7,083 nt of DNA, taken from assembly GCA_023391955.1 (NCBI GenBank), contig JAEWAA010000552.1, positions 1 to 7,083 of the forward strand. The letters are read 5' to 3'. The translations under genes were made by a program, and so were the position numbers. This document shows positions 1-6,170 of the stretch, piece after piece. The first letter of the stretch is position 1, and every line of letters begins with the position of its first letter. A model generated the notes under the pieces. It saw nothing but the letters and a program-made list of their open reading frames with translations. It was not told the DNA's origin and searched no databases. The DNA is from Bacillota bacterium (GTDB taxonomy: Bacteria > Bacillota > Bacilli > Paenibacillales > NBRC-103111).

Positions 1-463
1 GCTCCAGGTAGTGATTAATCACTCCGGAAGGACCAAAGAAGGAAATGGTCATGCCGTATATAACAACCCACGACAGAAAGTGGGGCAAATAGACGATGGT
101 TTGGGAAACCCGTTTGAAGGCGGAAAACCGGATTTCATTGAGCATAATGGACAGCAGGATGGTGAAGGGAAAATAGATGGTCAAGCTTAGTACGCTGATC
201 AGCAGGGTATTCTTCAAGAGTAAAAAAAAGTCCGGTGTGCTGAAAAACTGGCGGAAATTCTCCAGCCCAACCCATGGGCTTTGCCATAATCCCTGAAAGG
301 GGCTGTATTCCTTAAAAGCCAGAATCAATCCCCACATGGGAGCATAATGAAACACAATAAAATAAAGGATGCCCGGCAGCGCCAGCACATAGAACGGCCA
401 ATATTGCTTCAGCCATCGAAAGCGGATTGTTTTTTGTCTGTTTAGGATCAGTGCTCTCTCCAT
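1..463 (-). CDS. ABC transporter permease, LplB/YtcP-type (partial, C-terminus beyond left edge)
   Basis: This is the inner-membrane channel subunit of a carbohydrate-type ABC importer. The first 154 residues are visible; the family is usually about 300-320 residues, so roughly half is missing past the window edge, with no sign of breakage. The ATG at 463-461 is preceded by AGGAGG at 477-472 with an 8-base gap, which fixes the start. The N-terminus reads MERALILNRQKTIRFRWLKQ, then a first membrane helix at about residues 21-41 running into FHYAPMWGLILAFKEYSPF (36-56), a hallmark of the LplB-like permease family. A second helix lies at about 78-108 and a third at about 122-143, containing YLPHFLSWVV (125-134), also typical. 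The EAA loop that contacts the ATPase would lie outside the window. It follows the solute-binding protein gene by about 140 bases on the same strand and is surely in its operon. Family assignment is firm; the substrate is unknown. Confidence 0.93.
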   Translation of the reverse strand, partial: MERALILNRQKTIRFRWLKQYWPFYVLALPGILYFIVFHYAPMWGLILAFKEYSPFQGLWQSPWVGLENFRQFFSTPDFFLLLKNTLLISVLSLTIYFPFTILLSIMLNEIRFSAFKRVSQTIVYLPHFLSWVVIYGMTISFFGPSGVINHYLE

Positions 464-471
464 ATCCAGGG

Positions 472-477
472 CCTCCT
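472..477 (-). promoter_or_regulatory. Ribosome binding site of the permease gene
   Basis: On the minus strand this reads AGGAGG, a perfect Shine-Dalgarno core, 8 bases before the ATG at 463-461. It decides the permease start. Confidence 0.85.
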
Positions 478-491
478 ATCGGTCACAGCGA

Positions 492-514
492 CACAGGGAT
501 TGGAGCTCCCTGTG
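492..514 (-). other. Small perfect hairpin before the permease gene
   Basis: CACAGGGA (492-499) and TCCCTGTG (507-514) form an 8-bp stem with a 7-base loop. No run of U follows on the minus strand, so it is not a standard intrinsic terminator. It sits 14 bases upstream of the permease ribosome site and could influence processing or translation of the downstream part of the operon. Role is inferred. Confidence 0.5.
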
Positions 515-550
515 CCGGTTCCCGGTTTGTTCTGTCAGTTTGGAAGGGGC

Positions 551-603
551 TCCCCCAAAAGTAATCGGATTTCGCTACAGAGCTTGGCGTCACTTTTGGG
601 GGG
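551..603 (-). other. Intercistronic stem-loop just after the solute-binding protein stop codon
   Basis: CCCCCAAAAGT (552-562) pairs perfectly with ACTTTTGGGGG (592-602), giving an 11-bp stem, extendable by a wobble pair, around a 29-base loop. It begins a few bases after the TAA of the binding-protein gene. On the minus strand the 3' side continues with AGCCCC and lacks a U-run, so full termination is unlikely. In binding-protein-dependent importers, hairpins at this place often protect the upstream message and keep the binding protein in excess over the permeases; that role is inferred here. On the plus strand a short TTTT follows, but no plus-strand gene ends here. Confidence 0.6.
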
Positions 604-606
604 ATT

Positions 607-2184
607 TTACTTATGGTCTTCGTTGTATTGATCCAGCAGCTCCTTGGTGATCTGTACACCCAAGCCGTTGGTCCAATCATCAATTGTCTTCTGGACCTCT
701 GTCCACTGGGTTTCGCCAAGCACATATTTGGTCATGGCCGCACCCATTTTTTTGTAGCTGTCCGGATTTTTGGCCGCCGTCGGCGAGCTGTAGCTCAGGA
801 ACGGATTGACCACACCCGCCTTGCTGATGACATCAAGCGTCGCTTTTTGCTTTTTCAGAATCTCCTCATTTTTGGAGGTGGCGTACACATACGGGTCCAC
901 CTTGTTTTGAAGCACAAAGGCGCTGGGTTTATCCAAATCCGAACGTTTCTTCTGCTCCTCGTTCATAACGGCGATGCCGTTCTTGAACTCGGTGGAATGG
1001 ACGCCGATAATGCCGGTTTTGGAGAAGACGTAGTTTTCCTCGGAGGCGCTGAAGTTCAGGAAGTCCACAATCTTCTGCACCTTGTCCTTCGGAACGGAGC
1101 TGGGAATGGTCCAGAGGCCATAATAGCCGCTGATCACCGCTGCGCCGCTTTTTCCGGTAGGACCTTGAAGCAAATCGATTACGGCGATATCGGCATTGGG
1201 ATCTGCCTGCCTCATCTTGGCCAGATTGTCCTCGGTGTAGTCGCTGACATTACCTACGAAGGCGCCTGCCACACCGGCCTGGAACTTATTGCGCATTTGC
1301 GCCTGGCCCTTGAGCACGGGAGCATCCTTATCGATCAGCCCCTTGCTCCAGGCGTCCTTCAGCCAATCCATGTAGTTCTTGTACTCGGGAGTCTGGAAGT
1401 CTCTAACGGCTTTGCCGCCCTCCAGCTTCCAGTTTTGCGGAACCTCATAAGCAAAGGACATGGGCATGGTACCGCCGAAGGGGTTCGGGCCGCCGATTAA
1501 ATCTGTTGCGTACAGGGTGAGCGGTACGGTTCTGCCTCCCCCTGCCGGGTCATTCTTCTTGAATACTTCCAGCGCCTTGGTGAATTCCTCCATCGTCTTC
1601 GGAACAGCCAAGCCGTATTTATCCAGCCAGTCCTTGCGGATAATAACATTGGCCTCGCCGCCGCCGTACAGTCCCCGCGGCCGCGGAATGCCATATATTT
1701 TGCCTTGAACCTTCACATTGCTCCATACATTCTCGTCCAGCTTGTTGATGTTGTCGGCATTCTTGAGATATGGGGTCAGATCATGGAAGGCCCCCATCTT
1801 CACCAGGCTGGTGAATTTATCGTCCTTGCCGCCGGCCATGAGCATAAGATCATAAGAATCTCCCGAGGAGATGGCTACAGACAGCTTATCCATGTAAGCT
1901 TCCGAAGGGACGAAGGTAATATCCAGCTTCACATTGCCCCGCTTCTCCATATCCTCCTTGGCTTTATTGTTGTCGGTTACAGGCGGATCGCCGAAGAGAA
2001 TGGTCATTGCCTTGATGCTGGTAGGTGCTGCGCTGGCCGCAGGCGATTGCCCGGCTTGACCGGTTGCTCCCGGCTGCTGCGTGGCGGCGTTGTCTGCCGC
2101 ATTATCCTTGCCGCAACCCGCCAGCACTGTGCCCATGGAAAGCGTCGCTGCCAAAACCGGCAGCCATATTTGCTTTGCTTTCAT
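607..2184 (-). CDS. Extracellular solute-binding lipoprotein of a carbohydrate ABC importer (LipO/YtcQ-like)
   Basis: This lipoprotein captures an extracellular solute, probably an oligosaccharide, and delivers it to the membrane permeases. From the ATG at 2184 it has 525 residues, normal for the large LipO/YtcQ-type family 1 binding proteins. A short basic N-terminus and hydrophobic segment end in the lipobox VLAGC, with the lipid-bearing Cys at residue 24, followed by a low-complexity Ala/Gln/Gly/Ser/Pro linker that spaces the domain from the membrane. The body contains the family pattern DWLDKYGLAVPKTMEEFTKA followed by KKNDPAGGG, and ends QYNEDHK. The start is chosen because GGGGG at 2195-2191 lies 6 bases before the ATG at 2184; it abuts the in-frame ATG at 2190, and a more upstream in-frame GTG at 2211 has no ribosome site. 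First gene of the minus-strand importer operon, divergent from the two-component system, which probably controls it. The ligand cannot be deduced. Confidence 0.93.
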   Translation of the reverse strand: MKAKQIWLPVLAATLSMGTVLAGCGKDNAADNAATQQPGATGQAGQSPAASAAPTSIKAMTILFGDPPVTDNNKAKEDMEKRGNVKLDITFVPSEAYMDKLSVAISSGDSYDLMLMAGGKDDKFTSLVKMGAFHDLTPYLKNADNINKLDENVWSNVKVQGKIYGIPRPRGLYGGGEANVIIRKDWLDKYGLAVPKTMEEFTKALEVFKKNDPAGGGRTVPLTLYATDLIGGPNPFGGTMPMSFAYEVPQNWKLEGGKAVRDFQTPEYKNYMDWLKDAWSKGLIDKDAPVLKGQAQMRNKFQAGVAGAFVGNVSDYTEDNLAKMRQADPNADIAVIDLLQGPTGKSGAAVISGYYGLWTIPSSVPKDKVQKIVDFLNFSASEENYVFSKTGIIGVHSTEFKNGIAVMNEEQKKRSDLDKPSAFVLQNKVDPYVYATSKNEEILKKQKATLDVISKAGVVNPFLSYSSPTAAKNPDSYKKMGAAMTKYVLGETQWTEVQKTIDDWTNGLGVQITKELLDQYNEDHK

Positions 2185-2241
2185 TTTCATCCCCCGTTTC
2201 GATGTAGTCACCTTTTGATGCCGTTTCGCCTTACACTTTGG

Positions 2242-2270
2242 ATTATAGAGGATCGGTAGAAGCGTTTACA
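2242..2270 (-). promoter_or_regulatory. Predicted promoter of the importer operon
   Basis: On the minus strand a perfect -10 TATAAT lies at 2247-2242. Seventeen bases upstream the -35 position (2270-2265) holds TGTAAA, only 3 of 6 matches to TTGACA. A good -10 with a poor -35 suits an activator-dependent promoter, and the -35 lies inside the proposed regulator site 2272-2261. The start of transcription would be around 2235, leaving a leader of about 50 bases. Confidence 0.6.
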
Positions 2271-2341
2271 TGTCGGGATTGAGGGAAAGTGTCACCTTTT
2301 TTCAGATATTTCGAAAAACGGATGCTGTTCATGTAAGCGTT
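2261..2341. promoter_or_regulatory. Inverted pair of 12-base sites in the divergent control region (candidate regulator binding sites)
   Basis: CATGTAAGCGTT on the plus strand at 2330-2341 and CATGTAAACGCT on the minus strand at 2272-2261 agree at 10 of 12 bases and face in opposite directions. One overlaps the -35 of the importer promoter, the other lies just before the -10 of the kinase promoter. Their arrangement between divergent genes makes them candidates for the neighbouring AraC-type response regulator, activating the importer and perhaps autoregulating. The region also holds AAAGTGT (2286-2292) facing ACACTTT (2233-2239). Binding is inferred. Confidence 0.45.
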
Positions 2342-2351
2342 GTACTATAAT
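2323..2351 (+). promoter_or_regulatory. Predicted promoter of the two-component operon
   Basis: A perfect -10 TATAAT is at 2346-2351. The -35 position at 17-base spacing (2323-2328, TGCTGT) is poor, so the promoter may be weak or activated. Transcription would begin near 2358, about 50 bases before the kinase GTG. Confidence 0.55.
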
Positions 2352-2393
2352 ATAGCCATATCCCGCCGGGTGCAATTTTATTGGCTGGCAGAC

Positions 2394-2399
2394 AAGGAG
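2394..2399 (+). promoter_or_regulatory. Ribosome binding site deciding the GTG start of the kinase
   Basis: AAGGAG is 7 bases before the GTG at 2407-2409, the only well-placed start for the kinase reading frame before its first membrane segment. Confidence 0.8.
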
Positions 2400-2406
2400 A
2401 CAGCAG

Positions 2407-4230
2407 GTGAAATCCAACTTTTTCAGCTTTCTCAAGAAAAGCTTCTATATACGCATGATCCTGATTATGCTGGGTGTTTCGGTCATTCCTTTGGTTCTTC
2501 TATCCTGGATTTCCATCCGCGTGTCCACCGGAACTGTGGAAAATCAGGTGAATCGCCTGAACGAGCAGCTGGTCAACCAGGTGGTGGACCGGGTGGAGTT
2601 GACCATGTCCCGGTTCCGGGAGCTCAGCGACCAATATTCCCGCATCGGCTCCATTCAGACTGCGCTGGTGCCGCCGGAGGCCCTGTACTTCGAAGAGGTA
2701 ACCCGCAAGAAGGAACTGATTGCGCTCTTAAGCACCGCCTCGGCGGTGATTGGCAACGTCCAGGGGCTTCAGGTGTATTCGGCCGTTACAGGAGAAGTCC
2801 TATCCTCCTATGAGGTGCCTGCCCGGCTGCAGGATTCGCCGTACCGTCCTCTGATTCAACGTTTTCTTGACGTGAAGGGGTCAAGCCTGTTTCTGGACAG
2901 GGAGGCATTGGCCCAGGAGGAGTCCCTGACCCTGCTCCGGAACGCGGTTTATTATATCAGCCGGATTCCCTCCGACCGTTTCGAGGAGATGACCGGCGCT
3001 CTGTTGATCTCCATGAACACCAACCAGTTCCAGCAGCAGATTGAGAATATCCAGCTGGGCGGCAAAGGCTCGGTTTCGCTGGTGACCCGCAACGGCCTCA
3101 CCGTGGCTACCACCAGCCGGCTTCCCGCCGCGGAGGATCAGGAACGTCTGGCGCAGATTCTCGCGCATTGGCATGAGCAGAATATGCCCAACCAGTTCCA
3201 GATGGATTCCTCCATTATTTCCGTGAAGCAGACCTCCACCTATGACGGCTGGATCGTGATCTCGGAGATTCCCTCTCGTGAGCTGACCCAAAGCACGGAC
3301 ATTATCCGCAAAACCGTCGGTTATTTCCTGCTGTTCCTGATCGGCTTGGGTGTCATCGCCATCATTGCCTTCGGCTATCAGCTGTACCGCCCTCTCCAGG
3401 CGGTGAAGAAGCAGGTGGACGCCATCAAAAAAGGCCGCTTCGACGCCCGGGTCACCCATTTTGCCAACAATGAAATCGGCGAGCTGGGACGGATGCTCAA
3501 CTCCATGGCGGTGCGTATCGAGGACCTGCTGGGGGATCTTCAGGAGTCGGAGGAGCTGAAGCGCCGCCTGGAAATCCGGGCCTTGCAGTCCCAGATTAAT
3601 CCCCACTTTATGTACAACACCCTGAACACCATCCGGATGTTCGCCATGCTGAAGGATTATGAAAAGATCAACATCCTGATGGGACGGCTGGTTTCCCTCC
3701 TGCGTTATTCCATGGAAAACTACGAGCAAACCGTCCGGTTTAAGCAGGAGTTTACCTACCTGGAGGATTATGCGGAGCTGTTGAATATGCGCTACAAATG
3801 CCGGATTGTCCTCCATGCGGATGTGGAAGGGCCGCTGGAGGGACTCCTGATCCCCAAGCTCAGCCTGCAGCCGCTGATTGAGAATGCGGTGTTCCACGGC
3901 ATTCTGCCGAAGAAGGTGGAGGAAGGGCAAATCTGGGTGCGGCTGTATTCCCTGCCGGCCCCCGACCATCTGGTGGTGCTGGAGGTGCAGGACAACGGCG
4001 TGGGGCTGGAGGAGCGGGAGCTGGAGCATCTGCGGATGCATCTTCTGCGGGAGGAGTCCAATGAGAATATCGGCCTGAAGAATGTATGGATGCGCCTGCG
4101 GCTCATGTTCGGCAAGTCTGCCGAGGTCCAGTTGGACAGCCGCCCCGGGGAAGGGATGACCATCCGGTTTTTGTTCCCCGCAGATACGGTTCAGGTGAAA
4201 GAGGAGGAGGATTCCGGTGAGCAAATATAA
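2407..4230 (+). CDS. Sensor histidine kinase, YesM-like (His_kinase family)
   Basis: A 607-residue membrane sensor that autophosphorylates on His and passes the phosphate to the regulator encoded next. Translation starts at GTG behind AAGGAG. A first membrane helix lies at about residues 15-37 and a second at about 304-324; the roughly 265 residues between would face outside and form the sensing domain, probably Cache-like (inference from family). A HAMP linker follows (about 326-378). The kinase core begins with ALQSQINPHFMYNTLNTIRM, the signature of YesM-type kinases, with phosphoacceptor His400. The ATPase domain shows the N box LIENAVFHG with Asn493, the G1 motif DNGVGL with Asp529, the G2 motif NIGLKNV (554-560) and a final GEGMTIRF. 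All catalytic motifs are intact. The stop overlaps the regulator start by 14 bases, so the two are translationally coupled. Divergence from an ABC importer operon suggests it senses the transported carbohydrate or a related cue; relatives such as B. subtilis YesM govern pectin-related uptake, but the ligand here is unknown. Confidence 0.95.
   Translation: MKSNFFSFLKKSFYIRMILIMLGVSVIPLVLLSWISIRVSTGTVENQVNRLNEQLVNQVVDRVELTMSRFRELSDQYSRIGSIQTALVPPEALYFEEVTRKKELIALLSTASAVIGNVQGLQVYSAVTGEVLSSYEVPARLQDSPYRPLIQRFLDVKGSSLFLDREALAQEESLTLLRNAVYYISRIPSDRFEEMTGALLISMNTNQFQQQIENIQLGGKGSVSLVTRNGLTVATTSRLPAAEDQERLAQILAHWHEQNMPNQFQMDSSIISVKQTSTYDGWIVISEIPSRELTQSTDIIRKTVGYFLLFLIGLGVIAIIAFGYQLYRPLQAVKKQVDAIKKGRFDARVTHFANNEIGELGRMLNSMAVRIEDLLGDLQESEELKRRLEIRALQSQINPHFMYNTLNTIRMFAMLKDYEKINILMGRLVSLLRYSMENYEQTVRFKQEFTYLEDYAELLNMRYKCRIVLHADVEGPLEGLLIPKLSLQPLIENAVFHGILPKKVEEGQIWVRLYSLPAPDHLVVLEVQDNGVGLEERELEHLRMHLLREESNENIGLKNVWMRLRLMFGKSAEVQLDSRPGEGMTIRFLFPADTVQVKEEEDSGEQI
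4201..4210 (+). promoter_or_regulatory. Ribosome binding site of the response regulator inside the kinase gene
   Basis: GAGGAGGAGG ends 6 bases before the GTG at 4217. It lies within the last codons of the kinase and fixes the overlapping start, supporting translational coupling. Confidence 0.8.
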
Positions 4231-5818
4231 GGTGATTCTGGTGGAGGATGAGATTCCTGCCCGGATGGTCTTCCGGCAGATGATTGAAGCACGGAGCGAG
4301 CTGTTCGAGCTGGCCGGAGAGGCGGAGGATGGGCTTGACGGACTGGCGCTGGCTGAAGCCCACCATCCCCATCTGATCGTGACGGATATTACCATGCCGC
4401 GGATGACCGGGCTTGAGATGCTCCACGAGCTGGAACGAAAAGGCTTGGCTGTACCCCAAACGGTGATTCTCACCTGCCACCAGGACTTCCACTATGCCCA
4501 GCAGGCGATTCAGCTGAAGGCGGCCTCTTATCTGATCAAGGACGATTGCCTGTCCGACCCGGAGCTGTTGGTCCGCACCCTGGAGGGGCTGGCGGCAAAG
4601 GTGGATCTGCATGACCAGAACCGGGAGAAGCAGCGGCAGCTGGAGCAGAAGGTCCGCTCCAACGAGGTGGAGATCGAGCAGAATCTGTTCCTGGACATGC
4701 TGCGCAATCCGGCTGCAGAGGGGCGGTGGCTGGAGAGCCTCGAGGCCGCGGGCATTCCGGCGGAAGGGGTGCCCTTCCGGTTTCTGCTGCTGGAGCTGGA
4801 CCGCGGCTCCCTGCGGTTCTCCATGGACCAGCTGGAGGAGCTGAAGCTGTGGCAGTTCGCCGGAGTCAATGTGCTGAAGGAGCTTTTGGAGGGAATGGGT
4901 CCGAACAAGGTGGTGGCGTTGGATAAGGGGCGGTTTATCGCTTTGTATGTGTCCGAGCGGGACGGGGGACTGATGCCGGAGAAGGTGGCGGACAGCTTCA
5001 ACTCCTTTCTCAAAATGAACTGCATCGTGCTCCAATGCCTGTTCGAGCCGGGGTTGGCCAAGCAGCTGCCGCTGGTGAAGAAGATGGCCGGCGCCCCCTA
5101 TCCGTTCTTCTACCGCAGCAGTGTTACTGTGACGGCCCGGGAGTGGGAGGAGGCCAACCGCTTCGCTCCCGTGGATGAGCAGCACGGCCGCTTCTGGATG
5201 CGGGTGGTGCGCCAGGCGCTGCTGGAGCCCCACGCGGGGGAGGCCGCTCTCGAGGGTGAGCGGGACTCTTTCCTGCGGCAGGCGGCGGAGCACCGCTGGG
5301 ACCCGGAGCAGATCAAGTCCTTGTATCTGCGGGCGTTCTTGGACATCAGCCACTTCAAGCCGGAGGCTGGATCGGGGGTGGATCTGGAGGCGGAGCTGCG
5401 CAGCCGTCTGGCCTACTGCCAGACGTTCCTGGCGGTGCACAACGCCACCTTCCTGCAGTTCCACAAGCTGCAGCAGCTGCACAGCGATACGAAGAAGATC
5501 GACGCATCCATCGCCCGGCTTGTGCAGCGGATGCATGAGGATGTGGGATATCCCTTCCGCCAAGAGGAGCTGGCGGCGTCCATCAACTACAGCATCCCCT
5601 ACTTCAGCAGCATGTTCAAAAAAACCACCGGCGAAAGCTTCATCCAGTACCTGACCCGCCTGCGGATCGAAAAGGCCAAGCTGCTGCTCCTGACCACGGA
5701 CCAGAAAACCTTCGAAATCGCCGACGCGGTGGGCATGGAGAATTACCGTTCCTTCAACCGCTTGTTCAAGCGGGAGACGGGCATGACCCCGTCGGATTTC
5801 CGCAAGCGAATGGAGTAA
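4217..5818 (+). CDS. Response regulator, YesN-like, with receiver and AraC-type DNA-binding domains
   Basis: A 533-residue transcription regulator, the partner of the upstream kinase. The receiver domain (about residues 4-125) has the acidic pair Glu10/Asp11 in VEDE, phosphoacceptor Asp57 in VTDITMP, Thr86 in ILTC, and Lys108 in LIKDD, so it should be phosphorylatable. A Glu/Gln/Arg/Lys-rich helix (about 125-160), probably coiled coil, leads into a poorly conserved middle region (about 160-425) without a motif I recognise, as is usual in the long YesN-type proteins. The AraC/XylS domain (about 430-531) has both helix-turn-helix units: around EELAASINYSIPYFSSMFKK (450-469) and around IADAVGMENYRSFNRLFKRE (501-520), ending GMTPSDFRKR. 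It begins at GTG, overlapping the kinase by 14 bases. The likely target is the divergent importer promoter, with the inverted sites near 2261 and 2341 as candidate operators; this is inference. Confidence 0.95.
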   Translation: MSKYKVILVEDEIPARMVFRQMIEARSELFELAGEAEDGLDGLALAEAHHPHLIVTDITMPRMTGLEMLHELERKGLAVPQTVILTCHQDFHYAQQAIQLKAASYLIKDDCLSDPELLVRTLEGLAAKVDLHDQNREKQRQLEQKVRSNEVEIEQNLFLDMLRNPAAEGRWLESLEAAGIPAEGVPFRFLLLELDRGSLRFSMDQLEELKLWQFAGVNVLKELLEGMGPNKVVALDKGRFIALYVSERDGGLMPEKVADSFNSFLKMNCIVLQCLFEPGLAKQLPLVKKMAGAPYPFFYRSSVTVTAREWEEANRFAPVDEQHGRFWMRVVRQALLEPHAGEAALEGERDSFLRQAAEHRWDPEQIKSLYLRAFLDISHFKPEAGSGVDLEAELRSRLAYCQTFLAVHNATFLQFHKLQQLHSDTKKIDASIARLVQRMHEDVGYPFRQEELAASINYSIPYFSSMFKKTTGESFIQYLTRLRIEKAKLLLLTTDQKTFEIADAVGMENYRSFNRLFKRETGMTPSDFRKRME

Positions 5819-5823
5819 AGAGC

Positions 5824-5853
5824 GCGCTAACGGAACTCAGCTACCGTTAGCGC
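5824..5853 (+). terminator. Perfect hairpin in repeat copy 1, possible terminator of the two-component operon
   Basis: GCGCTAACGG (5824-5833) pairs perfectly with CCGTTAGCGC (5844-5853) over a 10-base loop, starting 5 bases after the regulator stop codon. Only CCAATTTT follows, not a clean U-run, so termination would be partial at best. No better terminator lies between here and 6100. The hairpin is formed by the first 22-base repeat of the left module, so the repeat may serve as the operon's 3' end. Confidence 0.45.
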
Positions 5854-6011
5854 CCAATTTTGCCACTTTCGGAGCTGTAACGGAACTCAGACGCCCTTAG
5901 CTACTCAAAACCATGCCTCCACCCACCGCTTTCCCCTGCTAAGAGTCGCTCAGTTCCGTTAGCGCGCCAAACAAACCAATTTTGCCTTCTAAGCGTCGCT
6001 GAGTTCCGTTA
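5828..6011. repeat. Left module of four 22-base repeats (two forward, two reverse)
   Basis: This 352-base gap between the regulator and the next gene contains four copies of a 22-base imperfect palindrome. In its own direction the repeat begins TAACGGAAC, then usually TCAG or TGAG, and ends in CTTA or GTTA. Copies: 5828-5849 (+), 5878-5899 (+), 5940-5961 (-), 5990-6011 (-). Both same-orientation pairs start exactly 50 bases apart with 28-base spacers; the opposed inner pair is separated by 40 bases. The first nine bases are identical in all four. The motif CCAATTTTGCC occurs in two spacers (5854-5864 and 5976-5986). The rest of the gap holds the promoter and leader of the next gene. I do not recognise a named family. 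Confidence 0.9.
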
Positions 6012-6045
6012 GAGCTCTGGCCGATCACCCCCTTCAGATTCCCCG

Positions 6046-6074
6046 TTGCCGCTTGAGGCGCCGCGGGTTATAAT
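6046..6074 (+). promoter_or_regulatory. Predicted promoter of the nuclease-like gene
   Basis: A -35 TTGCCG (6046-6051, 4 of 6 matches) and a perfect -10 TATAAT (6069-6074) are separated by exactly 17 bases. Transcription should start near 6081, giving a leader of about 90 bases. The gene therefore appears to be transcribed apart from the two-component operon. Confidence 0.7.
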
Positions 6075-6085
6075 GACGGTATAAC
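6067..6085. promoter_or_regulatory. Inverted repeat over the -10 box, candidate operator
   Basis: GTTATA (6067-6072) and TATAAC (6080-6085) are perfect inverted arms around 7 bases, covering the -10 box and the start of transcription. This is a typical place for a repressor; the downstream gene product has a winged helix, so autorepression is a reasonable guess. Six-base AT-rich arms can arise by chance. Confidence 0.35.
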
Positions 6086-6099
6086 TGGTTGTGAAGCAC

Positions 6100-6138
6100 A
6101 CACCGCTTGGGTCCCTGTTGGGATCTGGCGGTGTTTTT
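6100..6138 (+). terminator. Intrinsic terminator in the leader of the nuclease-like gene (possible attenuator)
   Basis: ACACCGC (6100-6106) pairs with GCGGTGT (6128-6134); after one bulged base the stem continues, with some G-U pairs, to TCCC (6112-6115) pairing with GGGA (6120-6123) around a TGTT loop. Five T follow (6134-6138). It lies after the promoter and before the ribosome site, so it would stop transcription before the gene unless prevented. An alternative small hairpin, GGTTGTG (6087-6093) with CACACC (6099-6104), would consume the 5' arm and could act as an antiterminator. The terminator could instead simply end read-through from the two-component operon. Confidence 0.65.
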
Positions 6139-6155
6139 GCGTTCACAGGCACAAC

Positions 6156-6168
6156 GGGGAGAGTGGGA
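6156..6168 (+). promoter_or_regulatory. Ribosome binding site of the nuclease-like gene
   Basis: GGGGAG (6156-6161) lies 9 bases before the ATG at 6171, with a second G-rich stretch GTGGGA (6163-6168) nearer. It supports the chosen start. Confidence 0.65.
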
Positions 6169-6170
6169 AT

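Noticed and set aside
613..1500. 295-residue plus-strand frame opposite the solute-binding protein
   Set aside because: Antisense to a lipoprotein gene with clear lipobox and family motifs; no promoter or ribosome site of its own.
2185..2211. Upstream starts of the solute-binding protein (GTG at 2211, ATG at 2190)
   Set aside because: The GTG has no ribosome site at usable distance, and the GGGGG touches the ATG at 2190; ATG at 2184 has the right spacing and gives a normal lipoprotein signal. The ATG at 2190 would add only two residues and cannot be fully excluded.
2340..2813. 157-residue plus-strand frame beginning at the kinase promoter
   Set aside because: It overlaps the well-supported kinase start in another frame, starts upstream of or at the predicted -10 box, and has shadow-like Gly/Pro/Arg composition.
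2881..4473. Long minus-strand open frame opposite the kinase gene, and others at 4103-5563 and 6009-6746
   Set aside because: They lie antisense to genes with full catalytic motifs, have Leu/His/Gln- or Arg-rich compositions typical of shadow frames, and lack ribosome sites or family signatures.
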